Source: Aliivibrio_A sp016764915 (lineage in GTDB: Bacteria; Pseudomonadota; Gammaproteobacteria; Enterobacterales; Vibrionaceae). Taken from it: DNA of 64,000 bases. The stretch covers positions 868,001 through 932,000 of the forward strand of contig OZ245057.1 in assembly GCA_965224595.1 (NCBI GenBank). The letters are read 5' to 3'. Below the pieces are notes generated by a model. It saw only the letters and a program-made list of their open reading frames with translations, did no database searches and was not told where the DNA came from. Both the position numbers and the translations under genes were made by a program. Positions 25,342 through 33,050 of this stretch are shown in pieces (the first letter of the stretch is position 1; each line of letters begins with the position of its first letter).

Positions 25342-25613
25342 CTTCGGCTGACCGATACTCGAGTCTGGATACTCCCTCAGAACAACCGCAGGTTTTAATA
25401 CAAAAAGTCGAACATAAAAGTCATGTGCACCTTGATATTGAAACGGACAATATTGAAGCGGAAGTTAAGAGATTGGAAGGTATTGGCGCTAACGTAGTGA
25501 AAGTTTTTCCTCGCTGGGTGGTGATGGAAGCACCAACAGGACATCGATTTTGTGTGGTTAATCCGCAGCGAGATGACTTTAACGATTCATTATCAGTGAA
25601 TGTGTGGGAGTAG
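25342..25613 (+). pseudogene. 3' part of a VOC/glyoxalase-like gene
   Basis: The frame, open after a stop near 25340, reads VLIQKVEHKSHVHLDIETDN, then IEAEVKRLEGIGANVVKVF and ends with MEAPTGHRFCVVNPQ. This is the second half of a glyoxalase-like VOC protein; the metal histidine (HVHLDIE) and the PTGHxFCVV strand are intact, but the first half is absent from the frame. A weakly similar stretch (LRLTDTRVWILPQ) in another frame just upstream suggests a frameshift. Confidence 0.6.
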
Positions 25614-25766
25614 ACAAAGAGGGTGAAGTTGAGTCAAAAAAGAACATGCCCATACCCAATTGGAGTCATATGATATACAAGATATAGTTGATAAAATGCG
25701 CATTAGTCATGTTTGATGGCTATAGTTAATCATATCGCTATATTCAATCAGTAAAGGATTACGGTT

Positions 25767-26513
25767 TTGAACGTAAAGAAACTCTCCTCCCCGTTATTAT
25801 TGTTCACTATTCTATTTTCAATCATTGTTCTTAGTGGTTGCATCCCAACGATACAACGTTTCTATTTTGCTCCGACTGTTATGGGGACGGTGCTGGATAT
25901 GCAAACCCTGAAACCCATTGCTAACGCGAAGGTGAGTTATGCTGAAAGTGATGAAGAGGCAGTATTAACTAAAGAGGATGGTACTTTTACTCTGCCATCT
26001 ATTTCTAGAATTGAAGCCAGTATATTAATGGCAGGTCATGCACTGAATGAACATCGCATTCATGTGACACATAGAACAGGTTCCGCCGATACGTACGTGA
26101 CAGGCAGCTTGAGAAGTATTTATGAAGAATTTTTTGATTCAGTAGTCATTTTTATTGATACAAAGCCCGATGCTATTTCCAAAAGAATCAAACCAGAGCA
26201 TGTTGATTATGCATTATTAAGAACGGGCCTCTATCCACACAGTACGTTTGGGCAGTGTGATATCCCACTTGGATATTTAGCTTTAGGCGCTTTAAATAGT
26301 TCACGGAAACTCTATTGGACTCAATCTTTTGGGCTCAATCCGATGATAAATAAAACGATGGTGCAAAAGAGTTACGATGATGTAGAGATGCTTTGGAGAG
26401 ATTTTAGTAACAGCTGTGAATTAGAATTTGAAGATAAAATGGAAGTGTATGAAATGGTTGGTTTAGTTATTGACGAAGTTAGTGAAGTTTTAAGACCAAC
26501 AACAGATAATTAA
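25767..26513 (+). CDS. Lipoprotein with carboxypeptidase-regulatory-like domain
   Basis: A 248-residue envelope lipoprotein. The signal sequence ends IIVLSGC. Residues about 37-100 form a CarboxypepD_reg-like beta-sandwich (GTVLDMQTLKPIANAKVSYA, then TKEDGTFTLPSI). The rest is not recognised. It starts at a TTG with AAAGGAT upstream. The ankyrin-repeat gene begins 15 bases after its stop, so they are probably one operon. Confidence 0.65.
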   Translation: MNVKKLSSPLLLFTILFSIIVLSGCIPTIQRFYFAPTVMGTVLDMQTLKPIANAKVSYAESDEEAVLTKEDGTFTLPSISRIEASILMAGHALNEHRIHVTHRTGSADTYVTGSLRSIYEEFFDSVVIFIDTKPDAISKRIKPEHVDYALLRTGLYPHSTFGQCDIPLGYLALGALNSSRKLYWTQSFGLNPMINKTMVQKSYDDVEMLWRDFSNSCELEFEDKMEVYEMVGLVIDEVSEVLRPTTDN

Positions 26514-26528
26514 AAAGGAATTTAGTTC

Positions 26529-27977
26529 ATGAGAAATACCATACAAACTAGCCTGTTCTGCTTATTGTTTTTAATGATCAGCAGTGCATCAGCGTCAGAT
26601 TCTATGAAAGTGCTGCCAATGGCTATGAAACAACAGTTAGCTGAGAGCTTTCAGTCAAAGATTCCGGCTTATTTACATGAAAATCGCTTTGCGTATAAAC
26701 AAGACGATGAGAGTGAGGTGATAAGAAAAAGACTCTCTTACTCTAATAAAGATCAAACTTTTTATGAGGGAGGGTTTGGATTTGGATCAATAGTGGTGCC
26801 AATTAATCATGAATATGCACTATTGGTTGCGGATACTTTTTCGTTTAGAAACTATGAATACCGTGTTGAAATTATGCATTACGGTGATGGACTATTAACC
26901 ATAGGTACTCCTCCGGCCTCTTTATTAACCAATATGGCGAGTGCTCTGGATTTGACTGAACTGGTTTATGTGGACGAGGATGAAGATGCTTTAGTTATTA
27001 ATGGTCAAAAAGATGATGTTATTGCCTTTTTCAAAAGAACCTTAGATTGGATGTCCTCAAAGGTGGATGGCGTGATTCCTATGTCTTCACGAAGTTATAA
27101 ATACCTCTCTGAAGCTGAACATGAACGTTTCAACGGCTTTTTTATCCGCCGTATTGAGGTTCGTGAAGATATGATGGAATTTGTGAATGAAGTCGAAGAG
27201 TTCATTGAAGCAAAGGATCTGAGTAACTTAACTCAATATAGAAAAGATCAGGCACGTATGACCAAGCAGCTATCACGTTTTCTCGATAAGTATTTTGAGC
27301 AATTCGGTGAAGAGATGTTTATGGCTGATTTTAAAGAGTTGCATACCACGTTAACGGAAGATCCAGATGCCATTGTTCGTGAAATTGAAAAGAGTATTGA
27401 CGAGGCTAAACAAGGTGCTGATAATGAAAATCTTAGAGAGCTAATTGTTGCGAAAGTGAATAAACAGAATCAAAAATACTCGGTACTAGATGGCGTTTAT
27501 TCACCGTTGGTTTCTGCTGTTGCAGATGAAGATACAGAAAAATTGAAATCGCTGATTAAAAATGGTGAAGATCTGAATGCGATTTACAAAAGCTGGAGTG
27601 CGGTTAATCAGGCTGCTCAAGATGACCAGTTTGAAATGCTGAAGCTTCTAGTAGAAGCTGGTGCGGATATCTCAATCAGGACGACAGGTCACAGCCCTCT
27701 CTCTAGTGCAATACGTTACGCTCACAATGATATTGCTAGATATTTATTAGAACATGGCGCAAACGTTGATGTTCGTTATTATAAAGACCTACAAACACCA
27801 TTGATTCGAGCAGCAAAAGAGGGGTACACAGAAAGTGCTGTGCTACTGCTTGAATTTGGTGCGGACCCTCTGGCCAGAAATTTTAACGGCGATTCAGCAA
27901 TAGATTGGGCTCGCCATAAAGGACACCAAGATATCGTAACTTTGATGGAAGCTGAATTAGCCAAGCGTAAGCAGTAA
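26529..27977 (+). CDS. Exported ankyrin-repeat protein
   Basis: A 482-residue protein with a signal peptide (about 1-22, ending SASA). The first 300 residues are of unknown fold and acidic. From about 325 there are four ankyrin repeats (PLVSAVADEDTEKLKSLIKN; NQAAQDDQFEMLKLLVEAGA; PLSSAIRYAHNDIARYLLEH; PLIRAAKEGYTESAVLLLEF). It is placed in the periplasm or at the surface by the signal peptide. It follows the lipoprotein gene directly; the two may interact. Function unknown. Confidence 0.8.
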   Translation: MRNTIQTSLFCLLFLMISSASASDSMKVLPMAMKQQLAESFQSKIPAYLHENRFAYKQDDESEVIRKRLSYSNKDQTFYEGGFGFGSIVVPINHEYALLVADTFSFRNYEYRVEIMHYGDGLLTIGTPPASLLTNMASALDLTELVYVDEDEDALVINGQKDDVIAFFKRTLDWMSSKVDGVIPMSSRSYKYLSEAEHERFNGFFIRRIEVREDMMEFVNEVEEFIEAKDLSNLTQYRKDQARMTKQLSRFLDKYFEQFGEEMFMADFKELHTTLTEDPDAIVREIEKSIDEAKQGADNENLRELIVAKVNKQNQKYSVLDGVYSPLVSAVADEDTEKLKSLIKNGEDLNAIYKSWSAVNQAAQDDQFEMLKLLVEAGADISIRTTGHSPLSSAIRYAHNDIARYLLEHGANVDVRYYKDLQTPLIRAAKEGYTESAVLLLEFGADPLARNFNGDSAIDWARHKGHQDIVTLMEAELAKRKQ

Positions 27978-28007
27978 TACAGATATTGGCAATAAGTAAA
28001 AATAATA

Positions 28008-28036
28008 AGAGAGTAAGCTTAGTACTCTCTTTTTTT
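28008..28036 (+). terminator. Terminator of the lipoprotein-ankyrin operon
   Basis: AGAGAGTA and TACTCTCT form an eight-pair stem with a short loop, followed by TTTTTT, 30 bases after the ankyrin gene. Confidence 0.75.
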
Positions 28037-28156
28037 GAGTGTGTGCTGAAATGATCTGCATCAATAAAAGGCGTAGTAATGGCAATGCCTAGCGGATCCG
28101 CGTAGAATGCCCCCTCAAAAAAATATCATAAAAAGAATGAAGTGAGTTGTGTCGTT

Positions 28157-30415
28157 ATGAGTAGAAAAATTGAATTATTGGCACCGGGTGGTGATGTAGA
28201 AGCGATAAAGGCAGCCATTGTTGCTGGCGCGAATGCAGTCTACTGCGGCTTAGATATCTTTAATGCCCGAAACCGCGCGTCCAATCTTTCATTTGATGAG
28301 CTGACCGGTATTCTTCGCTTAGCCCATGAATACGATTGTGAGGTTTTTCTCACACTGAATGTAGTGATTTTAGAGCAAGAGATCCCATCTCTGGTTAAAT
28401 TGCTGAACAAACTGGTGAACAGCGGTCTTGATGGCATTATTGTGCAAGATCTCGGCGTATTTAACCTGGTTAAAAAGTATTTTCCAACTCTGCATATTCA
28501 CGCCTCGACCCAGCTGACAACTCACAATGAAGGTCAAATTCAGTTTCTGCATAAAATTGGTGCAACTAGAGTTAACTTGTCACGCGAACTTAACCTCGGT
28601 GAGATTAAAACCTTAACGGCGGTCGCGCATGATCACGATGTATTAACGGAAGTCTTTGTACATGGCTCGTTGTGTATCGCTTTCTCTGGTCAGTGCTACT
28701 CAAGCTCAGTCAGTGTGGGTAATTCAGGTAACCGTGGCCGTTGTAGCCAAGCGTGTCGTGATGAGTATGAAATCACCGCAGCAGGCAACAAGTTCCCACT
28801 GAACCTTAAAGATAACTCGGCTTATTTCGATCTGCCTGAACTGGTGGATGCCAAAGTCGATTCACTCAAAATTGAAGGTCGTATCAAAGGCGCGCACTAC
28901 GTGTATACCGTGGTCGATAGCTGGCGTAAGCAGATCAATAAATTTGTAGAAACTGGCGAGCTGTTAGAAGACGATTCCAACCTACACAAAGTGTTTAACC
29001 GTGATTTTACCAACTCATTTTTGAAAGGTAACCTCACCAAAGATATGTTCATCGATAATCCTCGTGATAACAGTGTGAACTATGCGCTTGAGCAGAATAA
29101 TGCCATTTCAGTGGTACAGATTGAAGATGTGAAAAAAGATCTGTATGAATCCAAAAATGCCATTGGTGCGACGTTAGAAGACAAAGTGAAATTCTTAAGC
29201 ATCGCCAAAATGAGTTTAACCTTAGATGTTTCAGGTAAACTTGGTGACCCGCTTACTGTGACAGCAATCACCACCAATAATAAAGGTGAGACTAATAAGC
29301 ACATTGTTATGTCTACATCGTTGTTAGTAACAGCAGGTGAGCTTTCTATGACGCAACACACCATAGAAAAACGCTTGAGAGGCTTTAACAATGCCGAATT
29401 CAATTTAGACCGCTTTGATTTTGAGCATTATGGAGAACATCTAACGGTACCGTTTAAAGAATTAACCAATATTAAAAATGAGTTGGCTTTTCTGCTTAAT
29501 GGTTCTGTTAAAGTGGTTAAGCATGTAGACATACCTAAATTGCCAGTGTATGAAAAAGTGGAACAAAAACCGACACTCTCTATCATGATTGCTGATGTGA
29601 AAGACTTGTATTTGTGTGATGAAACCGAGGCAGACGTCTACTTTAAACTGCCAGAGAGTTTTAAAAAGAACTGCACCAAATACATTGATCTGTTATTGGC
29701 CAATCCGCGCCTGATCCCTTGGTTCCCTGCTGTGTTAATTGGCAAAGATTACCTTGAAGCAGTGAAGATCCTTGAGCAGGTGAAACCAGCACGTATCGTG
29801 ACTAACAATACCGGTGTGGCTTACAAGGCGTTTGAACTGAATATCGATTGGATTGCAGGACCATTCTTAAATACCACCAATTCTCATGCCCTGCTGACCA
29901 TGCAAGAGGAGCTTAACTGCTCGGGTGCCTTCATTTCGAATGAGATCAACCGTGGCCAAATTAAACACATTCGTCGCCCTGAGAACTTCAAGATGTTGTA
30001 CAGCATCTACCATCCGATCTTAATGATGACCAGCAGACAGTGCTTCTTCCAACAAACAGTGGGCTGTAAGAAGCCGAGCATTGAAGATGGTTGTATGCTC
30101 AAGTGTGAAAAAGCGACCACCATTACCAATGTTAAGGGCATCTCGTTTGCCGTTGATAAGCAAAAAGGCGGCTATCCAAGCATCTATAACGATGAGCAGT
30201 TCCTAAACTTTGATGCAGTGGATGACTTCTCAGACCTGTTTGATGAGTTCTTTATTGACTTAACCAATATCGGCGCGGGCTCGAAAGAGGAGCAAGATAA
30301 GAGCGTATTGATTAAACATTTTGAAGCGTTACTGTCAGGCGTTGAAGAGTCAAAAACAGAACTTAATCAGTTGGTGACGGTGTCTACCAACGCACAGTAC
30401 CGTCAAGGGCTGTAA
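28157..30415 (+). CDS. U32-family protein, large form
   Basis: A 752-residue cytosolic protein of the U32 family, whose members RlhA, TrhP and UbiU/V hydroxylate rRNA, tRNA or ubiquinone precursors using an iron-sulfur cluster rather than acting as proteases. The N-terminus KIELLAPGGDVEAIKAAI, HASTQLTTHN, VFVHGSLCIAFSGQCYSSSV, NRGRCSQACRDEY and LKIEGRIKG carry the conserved cysteines. A C-terminal cysteine group (CFFQQTVGCKK, GCMLKCEKAT) is additional. It resembles RlhA in its first 350 residues but is longer. I start at the ATG 28157; a GTG five codons earlier is possible. Confidence 0.85.
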   Translation: MSRKIELLAPGGDVEAIKAAIVAGANAVYCGLDIFNARNRASNLSFDELTGILRLAHEYDCEVFLTLNVVILEQEIPSLVKLLNKLVNSGLDGIIVQDLGVFNLVKKYFPTLHIHASTQLTTHNEGQIQFLHKIGATRVNLSRELNLGEIKTLTAVAHDHDVLTEVFVHGSLCIAFSGQCYSSSVSVGNSGNRGRCSQACRDEYEITAAGNKFPLNLKDNSAYFDLPELVDAKVDSLKIEGRIKGAHYVYTVVDSWRKQINKFVETGELLEDDSNLHKVFNRDFTNSFLKGNLTKDMFIDNPRDNSVNYALEQNNAISVVQIEDVKKDLYESKNAIGATLEDKVKFLSIAKMSLTLDVSGKLGDPLTVTAITTNNKGETNKHIVMSTSLLVTAGELSMTQHTIEKRLRGFNNAEFNLDRFDFEHYGEHLTVPFKELTNIKNELAFLLNGSVKVVKHVDIPKLPVYEKVEQKPTLSIMIADVKDLYLCDETEADVYFKLPESFKKNCTKYIDLLLANPRLIPWFPAVLIGKDYLEAVKILEQVKPARIVTNNTGVAYKAFELNIDWIAGPFLNTTNSHALLTMQEELNCSGAFISNEINRGQIKHIRRPENFKMLYSIYHPILMMTSRQCFFQQTVGCKKPSIEDGCMLKCEKATTITNVKGISFAVDKQKGGYPSIYNDEQFLNFDAVDDFSDLFDEFFIDLTNIGAGSKEEQDKSVLIKHFEALLSGVEESKTELNQLVTVSTNAQYRQGL

Positions 30416-30438
30416 TAACACCTTCTCGTAATAACATT

Positions 30439-30459
30439 GCTCGCCTGCTTGGGCGAGTA
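30439..30459 (+). terminator. Weak hairpin after the U32 gene
   Basis: CTCGCC and GGCGAG pair around a six-base loop, 24 bases after the U32 stop. The T tract is poor, so this is a weak terminator candidate. Confidence 0.35.
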
Positions 30460-30518
30460 ATTCCAATCTTCTTCTCTTTAAGCACACTCTCCCAGCTTTA
30501 AACAACGCAGCAAATATT

Positions 30519-30540
30519 GAGGTGTATGTCCCTTTAAGCT
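30519..30540. repeat. Copy 1 of a GAGGTGT-TGTCCCTTTA repeat
   Basis: GAGGTGTATGTCCCTTTAAG shares about 18 of 20 positions with the sequence at 31536-31555. GGTGTCTGTCCCTTT-type words recur in vibrios beside REP-associated transposase (RAYT) elements, so these may be remnant ends of such an element. The two copies bracket the toxin-antitoxin pair and the miniature VOC gene. Confidence 0.45.
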
Positions 30541-30588
30541 GTGGCTCATCTCATGACACCTTGCGGCAAAATTACAATTGGACTATTA

Positions 30589-30607
30589 TTTGTACATTAT
30601 TTTGTAC
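30589..30607. promoter_or_regulatory. Paired TTTGTAC words, candidate operator of the Phd/RelE-type operon
   Basis: TTTGTAC occurs at 30589-30595 and 30601-30607, a 12-base spacing close to one helical turn, just upstream of the antitoxin start. Antitoxins of this type repress their own promoter through such sites. The evidence is position only. Confidence 0.4.
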
Positions 30608-30622
30608 CATTTGGAGTTCAAT

Positions 30623-30901
30623 ATGAGTCGTATTCATTTTGATCAAGATATTCAGCCTCTTTCAGAGTTCCGCGCAGGTGTAACTTCATTCATTAAACAA
30701 ATCAATGAGACCCGTCGTCCTCTAGTTATTACTCAACATGGTAAGGGCGTTGCCGTTGTACTTGATGTTGCCGAATATGAAGCAATGCAGGAAAAAATCG
30801 AGTTACTTGAAGAGATGCGCACAGCAGAAGCTCAAATAGCTTCAGGTTTAGGTGTATCGAATGAAGATGCCCGCGCTCAAGTGTTAGGTCGTATCAAATA
30901 A
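30623..30901 (+). CDS. Phd/YefM-type antitoxin
   Basis: A 92-residue antitoxin. IQPLSEFRAGVTSFIKQINE and RPLVITQHGKGVAVVLDVAE are the Phd/YefM DNA-binding fold, and YEAMQEKIELLEEM leads into the disordered toxin-binding tail. GGAG lies before the ATG at 30623. Its stop overlaps the toxin start by one base (TAATG), the standard arrangement. Confidence 0.92.
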   Translation: MSRIHFDQDIQPLSEFRAGVTSFIKQINETRRPLVITQHGKGVAVVLDVAEYEAMQEKIELLEEMRTAEAQIASGLGVSNEDARAQVLGRIK

Positions 30902-31188
30902 TGAACCTCGTTTGGTCTCCGTTAGCTCTTGAAAAGCTTGGTGATGCAGCTGAGTTCATTGCTTTAGATAACCCCGAGGCTGCGAAAAACTGGGTTAACG
31001 AGATTTTCGATAAAACTGATTTACTCAGAACGGTGCCAGAAATGGGACGAATCGTTCCAGAGATTCCGCAAAAACAATTTCGTGAAATCTTGTTTGGTCA
31101 TTATCGTATTATTTACAGTTTAGGTCTTGAAATTCGTATTTTAACTGTTCGTAATTGCCGTCAAATCTTAACTGAAAGTGACGTATAA
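30901..31188 (+). CDS. RelE/ParE-type toxin
   Basis: A 95-residue toxin of the RelE/ParE superfamily. It reads VWSPLALEKLGDAAEFIALD, then LLRTVPEMGRIVPEIPQKQF, FGHYRIIYSLG and EIRILTVRNCRQIL, covering the whole fold including the C-terminal strand, so it is intact. Depending on subgroup it would cleave mRNA on the ribosome or inhibit gyrase; the sequence does not decide. It is neutralised by the antitoxin encoded just upstream. Confidence 0.9.
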   Translation: MNLVWSPLALEKLGDAAEFIALDNPEAAKNWVNEIFDKTDLLRTVPEMGRIVPEIPQKQFREILFGHYRIIYSLGLEIRILTVRNCRQILTESDV

Positions 31189-31281
31189 GCCATTGTTCTA
31201 ACGTGTGCATCCTCAAAGAGACAGCCCCGAAATTCGAAATACTGGTCAGCCATTAATTTTCTATCCATCCCCTTTTTTCTC

Positions 31282-31311
31282 TTGACCTAAACTGTAGTTG
31301 AGGTTTTTAGC
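31282..31311 (+). promoter_or_regulatory. MerR/SoxR-type promoter
   Basis: TTGACC (-35) begins at 31282 and the inverted repeat ACCTAAACT-GT-AGTTGAGGT (31285-31304) occupies the spacer, with one mismatched pair, before a -10 like TTTAGC at about 31306. The long spacer of about 18-19 bases filled by a dyad is typical of MerR-family activators; the dyad resembles the SoxR box (CCTCAAGTTAACTTGAGG). No merR/soxR gene is in the window. It points at the miniature VOC gene. Confidence 0.65.
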
Positions 31312-31350
31312 TGTCTAGCTAAAGTCTTAATTATAAAAAGGGAATGGAAA

Positions 31351-31536
31351 ATGACTAGAGTTGAACACCTTAATATAATGATACCAGGTGATGCCGCTTT
31401 AGAATTTTTGTCCGTTGTTGCTCCAGAAGAAACATACAGAAAACGGTCTTACTTTTTTGATGACGCGGTTTTTGAATGGGAGTTGACGGAAGATTTGACC
31501 GCGGATCTTGACGACATGTACTTATACGCAAGATAG
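31351..31536 (+). pseudogene. Miniature VOC-family gene (61 codons), head joined to tail
   Basis: AAAGGGAATGGAAA precedes the ATG. The first part, TRVEHLNIMIPGDAALEFL, is the typical start of a VOC protein (xEHLNITVPDxxxAxxFL). The end, YFFDDAVFEWELTEDLT, is the typical last strand (YFxDPxGFEWELVEYLT). Between them about 70 residues of a normal 130-residue protein are missing, yet the reading frame is unbroken. The gene keeps a regulated promoter. Confidence 0.55.
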
Positions 31537-31577
31537 AGGTGTCTGTCCCTTTAGGATGTTTCTTTAGGATGTTTTTA
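31536..31577. repeat. Copy 2 of the GAGGTGT repeat plus a tandem TTTAGGATGTTT
   Basis: GAGGTGTCTGTCCCTTTA matches the copy at 30519. Directly after it TTTAGGATGTTT occurs twice in tandem (31550-31575). Possibly the end of a small mobile repeat element; no transposase remains. Confidence 0.45.
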
Positions 31578-31641
31578 GCGGTTGTATGCCCGATTTGTAG
31601 ATGTTACAAATAACCAACAGTACAACAGGGAGTGGAAAACA

Positions 31642-32121
31642 GTGCGGTTTGTGGCGTTTGAATCAAAGGACTATTCATTATTAATCGATTGGATTGATAG
31701 TGAGGAATTTAACCTGTTATGGGGAGGCCCAATATACCAATGGCCTTTAACTTTAAAGCAGATTGATACACATTTGAGTAGGGAAGACGTATCCCCATTG
31801 ATCTTAATCGAAGGTGGGCTGATTTTAGGCTACATTGAACTCTTGCGAGTGTCAGAAGATGAATATCGATTGTGCCGAGTGTTAGTGGTTGATCAAAACA
31901 GCCGAGGCAGAGGGATTGGTAAGCAGTTAGTACAACGTTCAGTTGATTATATCCGTGAGCACTTTACTGCAAAATCTGTCTCTTTAGCCGTGTTTGAGCA
32001 TAATCAATCTGCTGTTGGTTGTTATCAATCATTAGGTTTCCAGACCGAAAAATTAGAGAACTATCAACCCGAGTTTACTGATGAGACGTGGGTTTTACTT
32101 CAGATGCGCTTGATGTTGTAA
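31642..32121 (+). CDS. GNAT-family N-acetyltransferase
   Basis: A 159-residue acetyltransferase. DYSLLIDWIDSEEFNLLWGG is the usual N-terminal helix of one GNAT group, LVVDQNSRGRGIGKQLVQRS contains the acetyl-CoA loop RGRGIG, and FEHNQSAVGCYQSLGF the NxxAxxxYxxxGF motif. I choose the GTG at 31642, with AGGGAG upstream and good agreement with family starts; the frame is open 20 codons earlier. Substrate unknown. Confidence 0.8.
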   Translation: MRFVAFESKDYSLLIDWIDSEEFNLLWGGPIYQWPLTLKQIDTHLSREDVSPLILIEGGLILGYIELLRVSEDEYRLCRVLVVDQNSRGRGIGKQLVQRSVDYIREHFTAKSVSLAVFEHNQSAVGCYQSLGFQTEKLENYQPEFTDETWVLLQMRLML

Positions 32122-32170
32122 TTAACTTAAATTGCCTACATTAACCATTTAACAATAGCGATGTAACCAG

Positions 32171-32250
32171 ATGAAGCCAATAATAAACCTGAATGAAATT
32201 GATGATTTTGAAGTGAGTGATGATGGCCCGTTTCAAGAACGTTATGCGGG
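32171..32250 (+). pseudogene. 5' part of a cupin gene split by the IS21-family element
   Basis: ATG at 32171 opens MKPIINLNEIDDFEVSDDG and continues to ERYAG where the insertion sequence starts. Joining it to 34640-35039 without one copy of the target duplication gives an uninterrupted 159-residue frame. This part carries the N-terminal strand before the cupin barrel. The frame of this fragment runs on into the element and ends quickly. Confidence 0.85.
32245..32250. repeat. Target-site duplication, left copy (TGCGGG)
   Basis: TGCGGG lies directly left of the element and again directly right (34634-34639). Six bases fits the IS21 family, which makes duplications of 4-8 bases. Confidence 0.85.
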
Positions 32251-32252
32251 TG

Positions 32253-32299
32253 TTAGACGTCAACTAACTTGTCCGGTCGGCGTCAATTAAGTTGGCCGC
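32253..32299. repeat. Left terminal multiple repeats of the IS21 element
   Basis: Two related motifs: GTCAACTAACTTGTCC (from 32259) and GTCAATTAAGTTGGCC (from 32281). These are probable transposase-binding sites. The second overlaps the end of istB, encoding its last residues SGQLN. Confidence 0.75.
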
Positions 32300-33050
32300 T
32301 TTTGTCGTTTTGTTTCATAGCTTGTTTTTTACGATAGCTTTCTCCTTCTATTTGATAAATATCAGCATGGTGAACTAGTCGATCTATCACCGCTACTGTC
32401 ATCATATTGTCGCCAAATATACTATCCCATTCACTAAATGCCTGATTCGTCGTGATCACTAGACTGTTGCGTTCGTAACGATGAGCAATTAATTCAAAAA
32501 GTACTTGGCTCTCACTATCATTTTTTTTCACATATCCAATATCATCTAAAATAAGCAATTCATATTTATCGAGCTTCTTTAACGCATCTTCGAGACCCAA
32601 ACCTGCTCGTGCTTTTTGTAAGTGTTGAACTATCGCTGTGCTGGAGCTGAATTTAACACGGACACCTTGCTCAATAAGGGCGTAGCCCAATGCAGCAGCC
32701 AGATGTGTTTTTCCTAGGCCACTTGCACCGAACAACAATATATTATGGCCTTGCCTCAGCCAATCAAGTTGACTCACTTTTTGCTTAAATTGCAGTACGG
32801 TGACACCGGTTACTTCGCTAAAATCAAACTGAGAAAGTTGCTTTCCTTGCGGTAACATACTTTCTCTAAGTAAGCGTTTCAGACGGTTTTCATGCCGATG
32901 TGAGGCTTCTATTTCACACAACTGTGCCAGAAAAAGCTCGGGTTCCCATTCTTCTTTAACCGCCTTGATTGCCAGTTCAGGCCAGGCCTTTGCCATCGCG
33001 GGTAGTCGTAACTCTTTAAGTAATATCGGTAAACTTTGTAAGTTAGCCAT
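32283..33050 (-). CDS. istB: IstB helper ATPase of the IS21 element
   Basis: A 255-residue AAA+ ATPase that helps the IstA transposase choose and bind target DNA. The Walker A loop FGASGLGKTHLAAALG and Walker B ELLILDDIGYV are intact, followed by a sensor motif (NSLVITTNQAFSEW). It overlaps istA by eight bases, suggesting coupled translation. Confidence 0.95.
   Translation of the reverse strand: MANLQSLPILLKELRLPAMAKAWPELAIKAVKEEWEPELFLAQLCEIEASHRHENRLKRLLRESMLPQGKQLSQFDFSEVTGVTVLQFKQKVSQLDWLRQGHNILLFGASGLGKTHLAAALGYALIEQGVRVKFSSSTAIVQHLQKARAGLGLEDALKKLDKYELLILDDIGYVKKNDSESQVLFELIAHRYERNSLVITTNQAFSEWDSIFGDNMMTVAVIDRLVHHADIYQIEGESYRKKQAMKQNDKSGQLN

Noticed and set aside
25213..25398. A 61-codon plus-strand frame before the VOC remnant
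   Set aside because: No family match or ribosome-binding site; at most it contains a frameshifted piece of the VOC gene.
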